A stretch of 64,000 bases of DNA from Streptomyces cinnabarinus (GCF_027270315.1 NZ_CP114413.1:6882001-6946000); one strand, 5' to 3'; shown: positions 7,423 through 15,790, counted from the first letter of the stretch. Notes: a model not told the origin generated them from the letters alone. A program made the numbers and translations.

Positions 7423-8738
7423 ACGGGCACCGCGTCTGTCTGGTCCTGCCCACCAACCGGGCCTGCTCCCCGATGATCTCGGCGATCGGCGCGGAAGCGG
7501 CCCACGCGGTCCGGCACTTCGGCGTCGAGGTGCACCTGCTGATCCTCGACTCCTGCGACGAGCGGACGTTCGCCGAACACGCCCGGACCGTCGCCGCCCT
7601 CGCCCCGCACCCGCGCATCACCGTCCACCACCTCGACGAGACCCGGCAGCGGGACTTCCTGCGCACCGTCATCGACCGCGCCCGCGTCCCCAAGCCGGAC
7701 CTGATGCTCGACCTGATGCTCCCGCCCGAGGTCTCCTACGGCGCCTGCACCAACCGCGCCTTCCTGATCGCCGCCGCCCTCGGCTGCCGCTCGGTGCACC
7801 GCCGCGACTCGGACTCCCGCTACCAGACCAAGGACGGCGCCCCGGTCTTCCCCGTCCACCCCGAACTGACCGCACTGGGCAGGCGGGCCGTCGAGGTCTC
7901 GGCCGAGGTGTCGGAGACGGACCTGGATCCGGCGTACCGCGAACGCCCCGTCTCGATGGCGGGCGGCTCCTTCATCGGCGAACTCTCCGTGGACATCGCC
8001 GAGATGCGCCGGCTCGACCCGAGGGTCTATGACAACGTCGTCAGCCTGTGGGCGCCCGGCCACTGGACCGCGGAGCGGAAGCGGGCGCTGGCCGCGGAGT
8101 CCTTCACCGGCGCCGGAACCGCCCCGTACAGCGAGGACCGCACCAAGCTGGCCCTGGTCGACCCGATGCGGGTCGACATGTGCAACATCGGCTTCGCCCA
8201 CCGGGTGTACGAGCGGATGCCGCTGCCGCCCGCCCGGAACACCATCGGCAGCGACTACTTCCACATCCACCTGGTGCACGACGCCACCCTCCCCGGCGTC
8301 CTGCACAACCGCCACATCGAGAACTTCCACACCCCGGAGCGCCGCACGGACACCGGCTTCGCCGCCTACCAGACACGCTTCGTGAAGTTCCTGCTGTCCA
8401 TGCTCTACTTCAACTTCGTCTACGACCGGATGGCCGCGGCCGGAGCCGCCCTCCTCGACCACCGGCAGGAGATCCGCGCCGACGCGGTCGCCGCCCTCCT
8501 GCGCGAGAGCACCGGACTGGACCGCACCGAGAACGAGGGGCGCCTGGACCAGGTCGACCGTGCCTATCGCCTACTGGGCGGCAGATACGCCGAGTTCGCC
8601 GAGGCGCTGGTGCCACGCCGGGCGCGGCTGCTCGACGAGGCCCGGCAGGACATCGAGGACTTCGCGCTGCTGACCGAGTCCTGGGCGCCTCTCGTGGGGG
8701 CGAGCCGGGACACCGGACTGCCGGGAGCGACCCGGTGA
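7419..8738 (+). CDS. Unrecognised 439-residue protein, possibly a GT-A-like transferase
   Basis: I do not recognise a named family. The first 130 residues look like an alpha/beta nucleotide-binding fold: a hydrophobic strand VCLVLPTNRAC, a second strand VHLLILDSCDE, and then HRRDSDSRY, a D-x-D motif at 130-132 of the sort used by GT-A glycosyltransferases to bind a metal and NDP-sugar. The middle is rich in Asp/Asn/His (SDYFHIHLVHD, HNRHIENFHTPERR). The C-terminal third is helical. There is no signal peptide or clear membrane segment. It is translationally coupled on both sides, between the dioxygenase and the decarboxylase, so it very likely acts on the same metabolite. Confidence 0.75.
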   Translation: MNGHRVCLVLPTNRACSPMISAIGAEAAHAVRHFGVEVHLLILDSCDERTFAEHARTVAALAPHPRITVHHLDETRQRDFLRTVIDRARVPKPDLMLDLMLPPEVSYGACTNRAFLIAAALGCRSVHRRDSDSRYQTKDGAPVFPVHPELTALGRRAVEVSAEVSETDLDPAYRERPVSMAGGSFIGELSVDIAEMRRLDPRVYDNVVSLWAPGHWTAERKRALAAESFTGAGTAPYSEDRTKLALVDPMRVDMCNIGFAHRVYERMPLPPARNTIGSDYFHIHLVHDATLPGVLHNRHIENFHTPERRTDTGFAAYQTRFVKFLLSMLYFNFVYDRMAAAGAALLDHRQEIRADAVAALLRESTGLDRTENEGRLDQVDRAYRLLGGRYAEFAEALVPRRARLLDEARQDIEDFALLTESWAPLVGASRDTGLPGATR

Positions 8739-9910
8739 GCGGGCGGCTGAGCCCCCGGCTGCGCGCGGCGCTGGCCGCCGCCACCGACGACCGGGTCGTG
8801 TACGACCTCGTCGGCGTCGAGGCCCAGTACGACGCACTGCTGCGGGAGTTGCCCGGCCTCGACGTCCGCTTCGCCGTCAAGGCCTGCCCGGTCGACGAGG
8901 TGCTCACCTGCCTCGCCGACCGGGGCGCGGGCTTCGACGCGGCGAGCCCGGGCGAGATCGCGCTGGCGCTGCGCACCGGGGTGCCGGTGGACCGGATCCA
9001 CTACGGCAACACCGTCAAGTCCGACACCGACATCGCCGAGGCTCACCGGCTCGGCATCCGCGACTTCGCCACCGACAGCCTGGCGGACGTCACGGCGATC
9101 GCCGAACACGCCCCTGGCTCACGGGTGTTCTGCCGGCTGGCCACCGGCGGGCAGGGCGCCCTGTGGGGGCTGACCCGGAAGTTCGGCTGCTCGGCGCAGG
9201 ACGCCGTACAGGTGCTTCAGGCCGCGCGGGCGGCGGGGCTGACCCCGGCCGGGCTCTCCCTGCACGTCGGCTCGCAGCAGATGACCACCGCCGCCTGGCG
9301 GCTGGCCTTCGACTCGCTGGCCGAGGCCCTGACGGCGCTGCACCGGCGCGGCATCGTCCCGGACCACGTCAACCTCGGCGGCGGACTGCCCGCGCTCGGC
9401 TACGTCGACCGGCGGGGCGGCGCCCTCGAACCCCCGCTGGACAAGATCTTCGTGGTGATCCGCGAGGGCATCGAGCGGCTCAGGGACCTCTCCCCGGCAC
9501 CCTTGGCCGTAGTCATGGAGCCGGGTCGGCACCTGGTCGCCGACCACGGCGCGATCCGGGCCCATGTGTCCCGGCTGACCGAGCGCCGGCAGCCGGACGG
9601 CGAGCGGGCGCGCTGGCTCTACCTGAGCTGCGGGAAGTTCAACGGCCTGTACGAGATGGACCAGTTGGGCTACCGCCTGGTCTTCCCCACCCACAGCGCG
9701 GAGTACGTGCCCGCCGTCGTCGCCGGTCCCACCTGCGACAGTGACGACGCCTACCCGAGCGAGCACCCCCGGGTGCGGGTGCCCGGAGCGGCGGCCTCGG
9801 GCGACCCGGTGTGGGTGCTGTCCGCCGGGGCGTACGCCATCAGCTATCTGACCCAGGGCTTCAACGGATTCCGCCCGCTGCCGCACAGCACGATCCGCGG
9901 AGAGGTCTGA
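8735..9910 (+). CDS. PLP-dependent fold-III amino-acid decarboxylase (ornithine/DAP decarboxylase family)
   Basis: A 391-residue alanine-racemase-fold decarboxylase. Lys49 in RFAVKAC is the PLP lysine. SLHVGSQ, NLGGGLP and MEPGRHLVA are the PLP-phosphate and substrate loops, and GPTCDSDD carries the catalytic Cys contributed across the dimer. It would decarboxylate a basic or dicarboxylic amino acid to an amine. FAVKA and GPTCDSDD resemble ornithine/lysine or diaminopimelate decarboxylases equally, so the substrate is open. Coupled to an oxygenase upstream and an acetyltransferase downstream, it suggests production of a hydroxylated, acetylated amine. Confidence 0.88.
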   Translation: MSGRLSPRLRAALAAATDDRVVYDLVGVEAQYDALLRELPGLDVRFAVKACPVDEVLTCLADRGAGFDAASPGEIALALRTGVPVDRIHYGNTVKSDTDIAEAHRLGIRDFATDSLADVTAIAEHAPGSRVFCRLATGGQGALWGLTRKFGCSAQDAVQVLQAARAAGLTPAGLSLHVGSQQMTTAAWRLAFDSLAEALTALHRRGIVPDHVNLGGGLPALGYVDRRGGALEPPLDKIFVVIREGIERLRDLSPAPLAVVMEPGRHLVADHGAIRAHVSRLTERRQPDGERARWLYLSCGKFNGLYEMDQLGYRLVFPTHSAEYVPAVVAGPTCDSDDAYPSEHPRVRVPGAAASGDPVWVLSAGAYAISYLTQGFNGFRPLPHSTIRGEV

Positions 9911-9914
9911 GCCG

Positions 9915-10481
9915 ATGGACCACCACCTGCGCATCCGGGCCGTCGCCGCCGCCGACTGGCCCGGTGTGGCGGCCCTCGAAGCCACCGCCTACGGAGACAG
10001 CTCCCTGCTGGAGGGCCGGGCCGCCCTGGAATCGCGCGGCCGGGCCTCGCCCAGCACCTGTCTCGTCCTGCACCTCGACGGGCAACTCGCGGGCTATGTC
10101 CTCGCGTTGCCCTACCCGGCCTTCCGCTACCCCGATCTGAGCCGCCCGGAGCGGACCGTCTTCCGCTCGCCCAACCTCCATCTGCACGACCTCGTCGTCG
10201 CCGAGCCGCTGCGCGGCCAAGGGCTGGGCAGCCGGTTGCTGCACCGGCTCACCGCCACGGCCGGGGCCCTGCGCTACCGGCGGATCTCGCTGGTCGCCGT
10301 CGGCGGGATGGAGACCTTCTGGACGGCCCACGGCTATCTGACCCACCGCGAGGTCGAACTCCCCGCGAGCTACGGCGAGAACGCGGTCTACATGTCGACG
10401 GCACTCCGCGACGCTCACGCGGGTGCCGAAGCAACGATGCGCAGAAAGCAGGCTGATGACCGTGTTCCGCGTCCCTGGTGA
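9915..10481 (+). CDS. GNAT-family N-acetyltransferase
   Basis: A 188-residue GNAT acyltransferase. The beta-bulge strand LHDLVVAEPLRG leads into the acetyl-CoA pyrophosphate loop RGQGLGSRLL near residue 97, followed by LVAVGGMETFWTAHGY, the usual final strand and helix. It probably acetylates the amine made by the decarboxylase, either as a biosynthetic step or as self-protection before export. It begins four bases after the decarboxylase stop and overlaps the MFS gene by 26 bases. Confidence 0.87.
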   Translation: MDHHLRIRAVAAADWPGVAALEATAYGDSSLLEGRAALESRGRASPSTCLVLHLDGQLAGYVLALPYPAFRYPDLSRPERTVFRSPNLHLHDLVVAEPLRGQGLGSRLLHRLTATAGALRYRRISLVAVGGMETFWTAHGYLTHREVELPASYGENAVYMSTALRDAHAGAEATMRRKQADDRVPRPW

Positions 10482-11682
10482 GTTCCGCCGCGCCCAGTCG
10501 GCGATAGCGGCACTCTTCTGTCTCCTCGGCTTCCAGTACGCCACCTGGGCCGCCCGGCTCCCCGCCCTGAAGACCCGGCTCGACCTGACCGAGGAGGAGC
10601 TCGGGCTGCTGCTCATGGCCTGCGGCGCGGGCGCCGCCGCCTCCTTCCCGCTGGTCGCGGTGCTGATGCGCCGGCTCGGCTCGCGGCGCCTCGCCTTCGT
10701 CTCCGCCCTGTGCCTCGGGGCCCTTCTGATGGCGCTGTCCGTGGCCCCGAACTACCCGGTCGCGCTGCTGGTCATCTGCCTGGACGGAGTCGCCGTCGGC
10801 TGCCTCAACGTCGCCATGAACGCGCAGGGCGCCGCACTGGAGGCCCGCTACCAGCGCGCCGCCATGTCCCAGCTGCACGCCACCTTCAGCGCGGGCTCCC
10901 TCGCCGCCGCGCTGCTGGCCTCCGGCACCAACCTGGTGACCTCCGCCGTCACCGCCCACTTCACGGTGGCCACCGTCCTGCTGGTCCTCCTCCTCGCCTA
11001 CGCCCAGCCCCGGCTGCTGACCGACGAGGAGCCCCGGCCGCGGGAGGCGAAGAAGAAGGAGCGCCGCCGAGGACTCGCCCTGCCGTCGGCGCTGACGCTG
11101 TGGATGGGCTGCGCCATGGCCTTCGGCACCGTGACCGAGGGCGCCATGAACGACTGGTCGGCGCTCTATCTGGAGGACGTCGTCAAGGCGCCGGAGCATC
11201 TGGTGCCGATGGGCATCGCCGTCGTCTCGGTGGTGATGGTGCTGGCCCGGCTCATGGCCGACGGCTGGCGCGAACGCTGGGGCGACGCCCTGATCGTCCG
11301 CCTCGGCAGCGCCCTCGCCGGCACTGGACTCGCCCTCGCCCTGCTGGTCGGCGGGGTGCTGCCCACCCTGCTGGGCTTCGCCTGCGTCGGTCTCGGGGTC
11401 GCGGCTGTCACCCCGTGCGTCTACGTCGCCGCCGCGGCGCGCGGCCCGGAGGCCCTGGCGCTGGTCGCGGCGATGGGCACCACGGGGCTGCTCGCGGGAC
11501 CGGCCCTCATCGGCTTCGTCGCCGGTGCCACCAGCCTGGTGTGGGGCATGGCCGTCGTCGCGGCCTCCGCCCTGGCCGTGTCCCTGTGCGCGACCCGGAT
11601 CCGCTGGACCACGCCCGACGCCGCACCGGTGGCCGCGGCGAAGCAGGGCGTTGCGGCGGAGCAGGGGGTCGCGGCGGACTAG
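10456..11682 (+). CDS. Major facilitator superfamily transporter
   Basis: A 408-residue MFS protein with about twelve hydrophobic segments split by a charged loop (EEPRPREAKKKERRR) near residue 195. The A-motif-like LMRRLGSRRLAF follows helix 2. It most likely exports the product of the PhyH operon. The ATG at 10456 lies inside the acetyltransferase gene, so translation is coupled. The C-terminus (AAKQGVAAEQGVAAD) is encoded by the first units of an 18-bp tandem repeat that runs on past the stop codon. Confidence 0.87.
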   Translation: MTVFRVPGEFRRAQSAIAALFCLLGFQYATWAARLPALKTRLDLTEEELGLLLMACGAGAAASFPLVAVLMRRLGSRRLAFVSALCLGALLMALSVAPNYPVALLVICLDGVAVGCLNVAMNAQGAALEARYQRAAMSQLHATFSAGSLAAALLASGTNLVTSAVTAHFTVATVLLVLLLAYAQPRLLTDEEPRPREAKKKERRRGLALPSALTLWMGCAMAFGTVTEGAMNDWSALYLEDVVKAPEHLVPMGIAVVSVVMVLARLMADGWRERWGDALIVRLGSALAGTGLALALLVGGVLPTLLGFACVGLGVAAVTPCVYVAAAARGPEALALVAAMGTTGLLAGPALIGFVAGATSLVWGMAVVAASALAVSLCATRIRWTTPDAAPVAAAKQGVAAEQGVAAD

Positions 11683-11724
11683 GGCGTCGGGGCGGATCAG
11701 GGCGTCGGGGCGGATCAGGGCGTC
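11653..11724. repeat. 18-bp tandem repeat, four units, crossing the MFS stop codon
   Basis: Four 18-bp units run through 11653-11670, 11671-11688, 11689-11706 and 11707-11724; the last two are identical (GGGGCGGATCAGGGCGTC). In frame they encode an Ala/Gly-rich hexapeptide of the VAAEQG/VGADQG type. In unit 2 the codon that is CAG elsewhere is TAG, the stop of the transporter gene. Confidence 0.85.
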
Positions 11725-11745
11725 GCGCCCGGCCGTCCCGACACT

Positions 11746-11767
11746 CTCGAACGTACAGGCGTTCGAG
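11746..11767. promoter_or_regulatory. Perfect 8-bp inverted repeat before the phosphatase gene
   Basis: CTCGAACG and CGTTCGAG flank a six-base spacer. The hairpin could end the upstream operon or serve as an operator for the downstream phosphatase gene, whose start is 57 bases away. It contains the half sites TCGAAC and GTTCGA of the actinobacterial LexA box, but eight rather than four bases apart. Confidence 0.45.
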
Positions 11768-11823
11768 ATGAGGAAACCTGGTCGTCACCTGTTCCGGTTC
11801 GGCGTGCTTTTACTGTTGTAGTT

Positions 11824-13029
11824 GTGGCGCGATCGTTCGAGTCGTTTCAGAGTCCGGCGACGGCCGATCAGGCCGACGCCGCCGGGTCGGTCCCGTGGGG
11901 CGCCGGTGGCTCCCCGCTGAGCGCCCTGCGCGCGGCCGCCGCCCGGATCGGCACCACCCTGGACGAGGACACCACCCGCGCGGAGCTGACCCAGGAGGCC
12001 GCCGCCCAGGTCGGCGCCGCCGTGGCGGTGCTGCGCTCGCCGGGCGAGCCCGGCGCCGAGTACGAGGCCGTCCGCGGCAACCCCGCGATACTCCCCGACG
12101 CCGGCTGGGTCGGCGAGATCACCGGCAAGGCGGCCGTACGCCTCACCTCCGGCGGCTCCCGGCCCGCCCTGTGCGTACCGGTCGCCGTCCACAGCCACCG
12201 GTACGGCCTGCTGGTCTGCTCCCGGGAGGGGGCGCCCTTCAGCCAGGCGGAAGAAGAGCTGCTCATGTTCCTGGCCGAGCGGGCCGCCGCCGAGATCCGG
12301 CACGCCCGGGAGCACGACGCGGTCGCCGGCATCGTCGGCAGGCTCCAGCGGGCCCTGCTCGCCGAGCCCGGCCGCCCGCACCCCAATCTCGACGTCGCCA
12401 TCCGCTATCTGCCCGTCGGACAGCGCGCCCTGGTGGGCGGCGACTGGTGCGAGACAGTACGGCTGCACTTCGGCCGTACGCTGCTGGTCGTCGGCGATGT
12501 CATGGGGCACGGCCTGGACGCCGCCGTCGACATGACCGCCTACCGTTCCGCCCTGCGCTACATCGCCTCCGCCGACCTGCCGCCGCACCGCGTGCTGCGC
12601 CAGCTCGACGACCTCGCCTCGGCCGAGCCCGAGCGCCGCCCGGCCACCTGCCTCATCGCCCGCGTGGACCCGGTGCGCGGACAGGTCACCCTGGCCAGCG
12701 CCGGTCACCTCCCGCCCGCTGTGATCGACGGATCGGGCCGGGTCTCCCTGCTCCCGGTACCGGTCGGCCCGCCCCTGGGGACCGGCCTCGGCGGCTACCA
12801 GGCCGCCACCTACCCGCTCGACCCCTCCCAGGCGCTGATGCTCTTCACCGACGGACTCGTGGAGCGCCGCGGCGAGGACATCGACCACTCACTGAACCGG
12901 CTGGCCCGGCTCAGCTTCTCCGCCGCCACCGGAGTCCAGGACGTCCTCGACCTCGCGCTCGCCCGGCTGGACGCCCGGCACGCCGAGGACGACGTCGCGC
13001 TGCTGGCCGCCCGGCTCCACCAGCGCTGA
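11824..13029 (+). CDS. GAF-SpoIIE-type PP2C serine phosphatase
   Basis: A 401-residue soluble protein. A GAF-like sensor domain spans about residues 35-160. A PP2C/SpoIIE phosphatase follows from about 185, with GGDWCE, GDVMGHGLDAAV, SAGHLPP and MLFTDGLVERRGED carrying the metal-binding acidic residues. Such proteins dephosphorylate anti-anti-sigma factors (RsbU/SpoIIE role) and so control stress sigma factors. No membrane segment is seen, so the signal is cytoplasmic. The GTG at 11824 has no clear Shine-Dalgarno; a TACTGT -10-like hexamer at 11811-11816 would allow an almost leaderless transcript. Confidence 0.87.
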   Translation: MARSFESFQSPATADQADAAGSVPWGAGGSPLSALRAAAARIGTTLDEDTTRAELTQEAAAQVGAAVAVLRSPGEPGAEYEAVRGNPAILPDAGWVGEITGKAAVRLTSGGSRPALCVPVAVHSHRYGLLVCSREGAPFSQAEEELLMFLAERAAAEIRHAREHDAVAGIVGRLQRALLAEPGRPHPNLDVAIRYLPVGQRALVGGDWCETVRLHFGRTLLVVGDVMGHGLDAAVDMTAYRSALRYIASADLPPHRVLRQLDDLASAEPERRPATCLIARVDPVRGQVTLASAGHLPPAVIDGSGRVSLLPVPVGPPLGTGLGGYQAATYPLDPSQALMLFTDGLVERRGEDIDHSLNRLARLSFSAATGVQDVLDLALARLDARHAEDDVALLAARLHQR

Positions 13030-13042
13030 CCGGCTCCGGGCC

Positions 13043-13597
13043 TCAGTGCCCGACGGGCGGTGTCATACAACCCGTCTCCAGGTACGGCCCGTTGGCCTGC
13101 ACGCCGTAGTTGGACTTCTGGACGAACGCCGTGACACAGGCGTCGCGGTGGACCCGCAGCCCGACCATCGCGCCCTCCGGGACGACGTACTCACCGTCCT
13201 GGTACCGCGAGCGCATCGCCTCGACGGCAAGGCCGCCGTCCCCTTCCGCGTAGCCGAGCCCGAGCAGCGCCGCCCGCACCGAACCGGGATCCCACTTCCC
13301 CTGCTTCCACAGCTTCTTGAGCACCGGCTCGATGCGCTCGGCCTCCCGCTGGGCGTCCTTCTCGTGCGCCGGGGACATCTCGCGGGGCTGACGGTGGGCG
13401 TTGTTCTCGTTGTAGTGCGGCGCTCCGTCGTTCGCCCCCGGCTCCACGTACGGGGACGCGCCCGGCGGGCGCGCGGCGGCACCGTCCTGCGCGTCGGCGG
13501 GCCGCGGTTCACCGCAGCCGGTCAGGGCCAGGGAGCCGGCCAGGGCAAGACCGGCCGCGGCAAGACGCGTGCGCCGGACGGGGGTTGAGAGGGGCAT
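13043..13597 (-). CDS. Secreted lipoprotein of unknown function
   Basis: A 184-residue protein with an n-region RRTR, a hydrophobic stretch and the lipobox LTGC near residue 28, so it should be lipidated on the outer face of the membrane. The mature part is Pro/Asn-rich at first (ASPYVEPGANDGAPHYNENNAHRQP), then carries EPVLKKLWKQGKWDPGSVRAALLGLGY and GAMVGLRVHRDACVTAFV. Two later Cys could form a disulfide. I recognise no domain beyond the lipoprotein signal. The ATG at 13597 is preferred because it starts directly before the signal peptide. It is convergent with the phosphatase gene. Confidence 0.75.
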   Translation of the reverse strand: MPLSTPVRRTRLAAAGLALAGSLALTGCGEPRPADAQDGAAARPPGASPYVEPGANDGAPHYNENNAHRQPREMSPAHEKDAQREAERIEPVLKKLWKQGKWDPGSVRAALLGLGYAEGDGGLAVEAMRSRYQDGEYVVPEGAMVGLRVHRDACVTAFVQKSNYGVQANGPYLETGCMTPPVGH

Positions 13598-13631
13598 GCG
13601 GCGATTGTGCCCGGCGGGCGCGCGCACCGGA

Positions 13632-13647
13632 TGAGTACGCGTACTCA
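13632..13647. promoter_or_regulatory. Perfect 16-bp palindrome upstream of the lipoprotein gene
   Basis: TGAGTACGCGTACTCA is a perfect palindrome 35 bases upstream of the lipoprotein start and 24 bases past the end of the UPF0104 gene. The position suits an operator. I do not know the protein that binds it. Confidence 0.6.
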
Positions 13648-13670
13648 GAGGATCCCCTGCCGGACCCGCC

Positions 13671-14657
13671 TCAGAGCACCTTGCGATGGACCAGCGCCGA
13701 CAGCACCAGCACCCCCGGCACCAGCGGCAGCCACACCGTCAGCACGCGATAGCCGATCACGGTCGCCGTCGCCGGTCCCAGCGAGGCGCCGAGGGCGACC
13801 AGCGTGAAGACCAGCGCCGCGTCCACCGGGCCGATCCCGCCCGGGGCGGGCACCGCGCCGACGGCGGTACTGGCGGCGAGGAACGCGAACAGCATCTGCG
13901 TCCACGACAGCGGCAGCCCCAGCGAGGCCCCGACGGAGGCGACCACGCCGGCCTGGAGCAGCGGGGTGACGGCCGCCCCGCCCCACAGCGCCAGCACCCG
14001 GCTCGGCCGGGTGTGCAGCAGCCGGGCGTCGGTGAGGGCGGTCCGCAGGAACCCGGCACAGCCGCGGCGCACCGGCCCCACGAGGGCCAGGACCAGGCCC
14101 AGCGTGGCGAGTACGGCCGTCGCGCCCACGGCGACCGGCAGCAGCGTTCCGCCGTCCGGGACGAGTCCCTCCAGCCGGATCAGCCCCGGCGCCGCCACCA
14201 GCAGGCCGAGCAGTACGAGCGTCTTCGCGACCGGCTTGACCAGCGAGTACAGGGCGAGCGAGGCGGCCGCCCGGGGCAGCGGTATGCCCTGGCCCTGAAG
14301 GAACCGCAGGGTCACGGCATGGGCGCCGAGACCCGCCGGGAGCACATGGTTCGCGGCGCCCGCGGCGAACTGCGAGGCGAGCAGCGGCAGGGGCGGCAGC
14401 CGCTCCGGGATCGCCCCCTGCCGGACCACGGCGGCGGCCACCCAGGTCAGACAGGTGAAGGCGACCCCGGCCGGCAGCCACCGTGGATCGGCGGCGGCGA
14501 GCCGGGCGGCACCGTCGTAGACACCGCGCCAGTCGGCCGCCACCCAGCCGCCGATCAGCAGCAGCGGCAGGACGGTCAGCACCGGGCGGGCGACGCGGGC
14601 GAGGGAGGGGGAGTACCGGCGGGCGGGGGCGGCGGCGGGGAGCGGGAGAAGGGACAT
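13671..14657 (-). CDS. Lysylphosphatidylglycerol synthase/flippase-like membrane protein (UPF0104)
   Basis: A 328-residue integral membrane protein with about eight hydrophobic helices. It matches the UPF0104/AglD family, whose members include the flippase half of MprF. Family marks are QFAAGAANHVLPAGLGAHAV and VGAVPAPGGIGPVDAAL. No soluble aminoacyltransferase domain is attached, so it may move a lipid or lipid-linked sugar rather than make lysyl-PG. The ATG at 14657 begins MSLLPLPAAAP. A longer open frame upstream has no membrane character and is not used. Confidence 0.82.
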   Translation of the reverse strand: MSLLPLPAAAPARRYSPSLARVARPVLTVLPLLLIGGWVAADWRGVYDGAARLAAADPRWLPAGVAFTCLTWVAAAVVRQGAIPERLPPLPLLASQFAAGAANHVLPAGLGAHAVTLRFLQGQGIPLPRAAASLALYSLVKPVAKTLVLLGLLVAAPGLIRLEGLVPDGGTLLPVAVGATAVLATLGLVLALVGPVRRGCAGFLRTALTDARLLHTRPSRVLALWGGAAVTPLLQAGVVASVGASLGLPLSWTQMLFAFLAASTAVGAVPAPGGIGPVDAALVFTLVALGASLGPATATVIGYRVLTVWLPLVPGVLVLSALVHRKVL

Positions 14658-14850
14658 GGCGCACGTCGTCCTTCCGCGTCACGCCCACGGGGCGCAGGGC
14701 GGACGGCATCACAAGGCGGAGCAGTGGGGACGAGCGAAAGATGCCCGCTGGATGTGACGCGGCGGAGTCCGGAAACCGACGGCCCACCGAAGAAACGGGT
14801 GAGGACCTGGACCACGGCGTTCGAGTCCCGGGTGGTGAAGGAGCCGGGAG

Positions 14851-14884
14851 GGGGGCCGTTCCGCGCCTGCGGAACGGCCCCCCT
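14851..14884 (-). terminator. Strong hairpin terminator after the DUF574 methyltransferase gene
   Basis: A perfect 15-bp stem (GGGGGGCCGTTCCGC, 14851-14865, pairing with 14870-14884) closes a GCCT tetraloop. It lies 20 bases after the stop of the methyltransferase gene on the minus strand. There is no T-tract, as is common in Streptomyces. Confidence 0.85.
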
Positions 14885-14903
14885 CAGCGGTGATCGCGGG
14901 CGA

Positions 14904-15722
14904 TCAGGCCTTGCGGCCCACCCCGCAGTAGGCGTCCACGGAGACGCCCTGCGGGCCGGTCCCGTCCGGGCGCCACTCGGTCACCTGGACGACACCCGGC
15001 TCGACCAGGTCGAGGCCGTCGAAGAAGGCGCCGATCTCCTCGACGCTGCGCACGTAGTACGGCACCGCGCCGCTCGCGTTGTAGGCCTCCGACGCGGCGA
15101 TCATGCCCTCGCTGGTGGCGGTGGAGTCGCTGATCACCAGGTAGCTGCCCGACGGCAGGCCCGCCATCAGCCGCTGCACCAGGTCGCGGGCCGCGGAGTG
15201 CTCGGCGACATGGCCCAGGGTGTTGAGGATCATCAGCGCGACCGGCTGGGAGAGGTCCAGGGTCTCCGCCGCCGCCTCCAGAACGGACTTGGGGTCGTAC
15301 AGGTCGGCGTCCAGATAGGCGGTCCTGCCCTCCGGAGTGCTGGTGAGCAGGGCGTTCGCGTGGGCCAGCACGATGGGGTCGTTGTCGACGTAGACGATCC
15401 GGGCGTCCGGGGCGACGCGCTGGGCGACCTCATGGGTGTTGTCGGCGGTGGGCAGACCGGTGCCGATGTCCAGGAACTGCCGGATGCCCTGCTCGACGGC
15501 GAGGTGGCGGACGGCCCGGCCCAGGAAGTGCCTGCTGGTGACGGCCACGTCGACCAGTCCGGGGAAGATCTCCTTGATGTGGTCGCCGATCTCGCGGTCG
15601 ACCTCGTAGTTGTCCTTGCCGCCGACGAAGTAGTTCCAGAAGCGCGCCGAGTGCGGCTTCGTCGTGTCGATGCGGGCGCGTATCTCCATCGACGCGCGGA
15701 TCTGGGGATCGACGTCCGACAC
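14904..15722 (-). CDS. DUF574-family SAM-dependent methyltransferase
   Basis: A 272-residue protein with the actinomycete-specific signature PHSARFWNYFVGGKDNYEVDR near residue 23, then the SAM site FLDIGTGLPTADNTHEVAQ and VYVDNDPIVLAHA. This family is expanded in Streptomyces and its substrates are mostly unknown. The GTG at 15722 is the only suitable start. A strong hairpin follows the stop. Three 14-bp repeats lie directly upstream, where its promoter should be. Confidence 0.87.
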   Translation of the reverse strand: MSDVDPQIRASMEIRARIDTTKPHSARFWNYFVGGKDNYEVDREIGDHIKEIFPGLVDVAVTSRHFLGRAVRHLAVEQGIRQFLDIGTGLPTADNTHEVAQRVAPDARIVYVDNDPIVLAHANALLTSTPEGRTAYLDADLYDPKSVLEAAAETLDLSQPVALMILNTLGHVAEHSAARDLVQRLMAGLPSGSYLVISDSTATSEGMIAASEAYNASGAVPYYVRSVEEIGAFFDGLDLVEPGVVQVTEWRPDGTGPQGVSVDAYCGVGRKA

Positions 15723-15748
15723 GGTGCGGCCTCCTGCTGTGGCTTCGT

Positions 15749-15790
15749 TGATCAGGTGAGCGTGATCGGGTGAGGGTGATCAGGCGGTGC
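15749..15790. repeat. Three 14-bp direct repeats in the methyltransferase promoter region
   Basis: TGATCAGGTGAGCG, TGATCGGGTGAGGG and TGATCAGGCGGTGC stand head to tail at 15749-15762, 15763-15776 and 15777-15790. They begin 27 bases upstream of the DUF574 gene start and could be a regulator array or simple slippage. Confidence 0.65.

Noticed and set aside
11746..11767. LexA (SOS) box
   Set aside because: Half sites are correct but the spacing is eight bases instead of four, so I list it only as an inverted repeat.
13686..15773. 695-codon open frame opposite the UPF0104 and DUF574 genes
   Set aside because: Low-complexity Gln/Arg/Gly protein, a typical antisense shadow in high-GC DNA; it also crosses a strong hairpin terminator.
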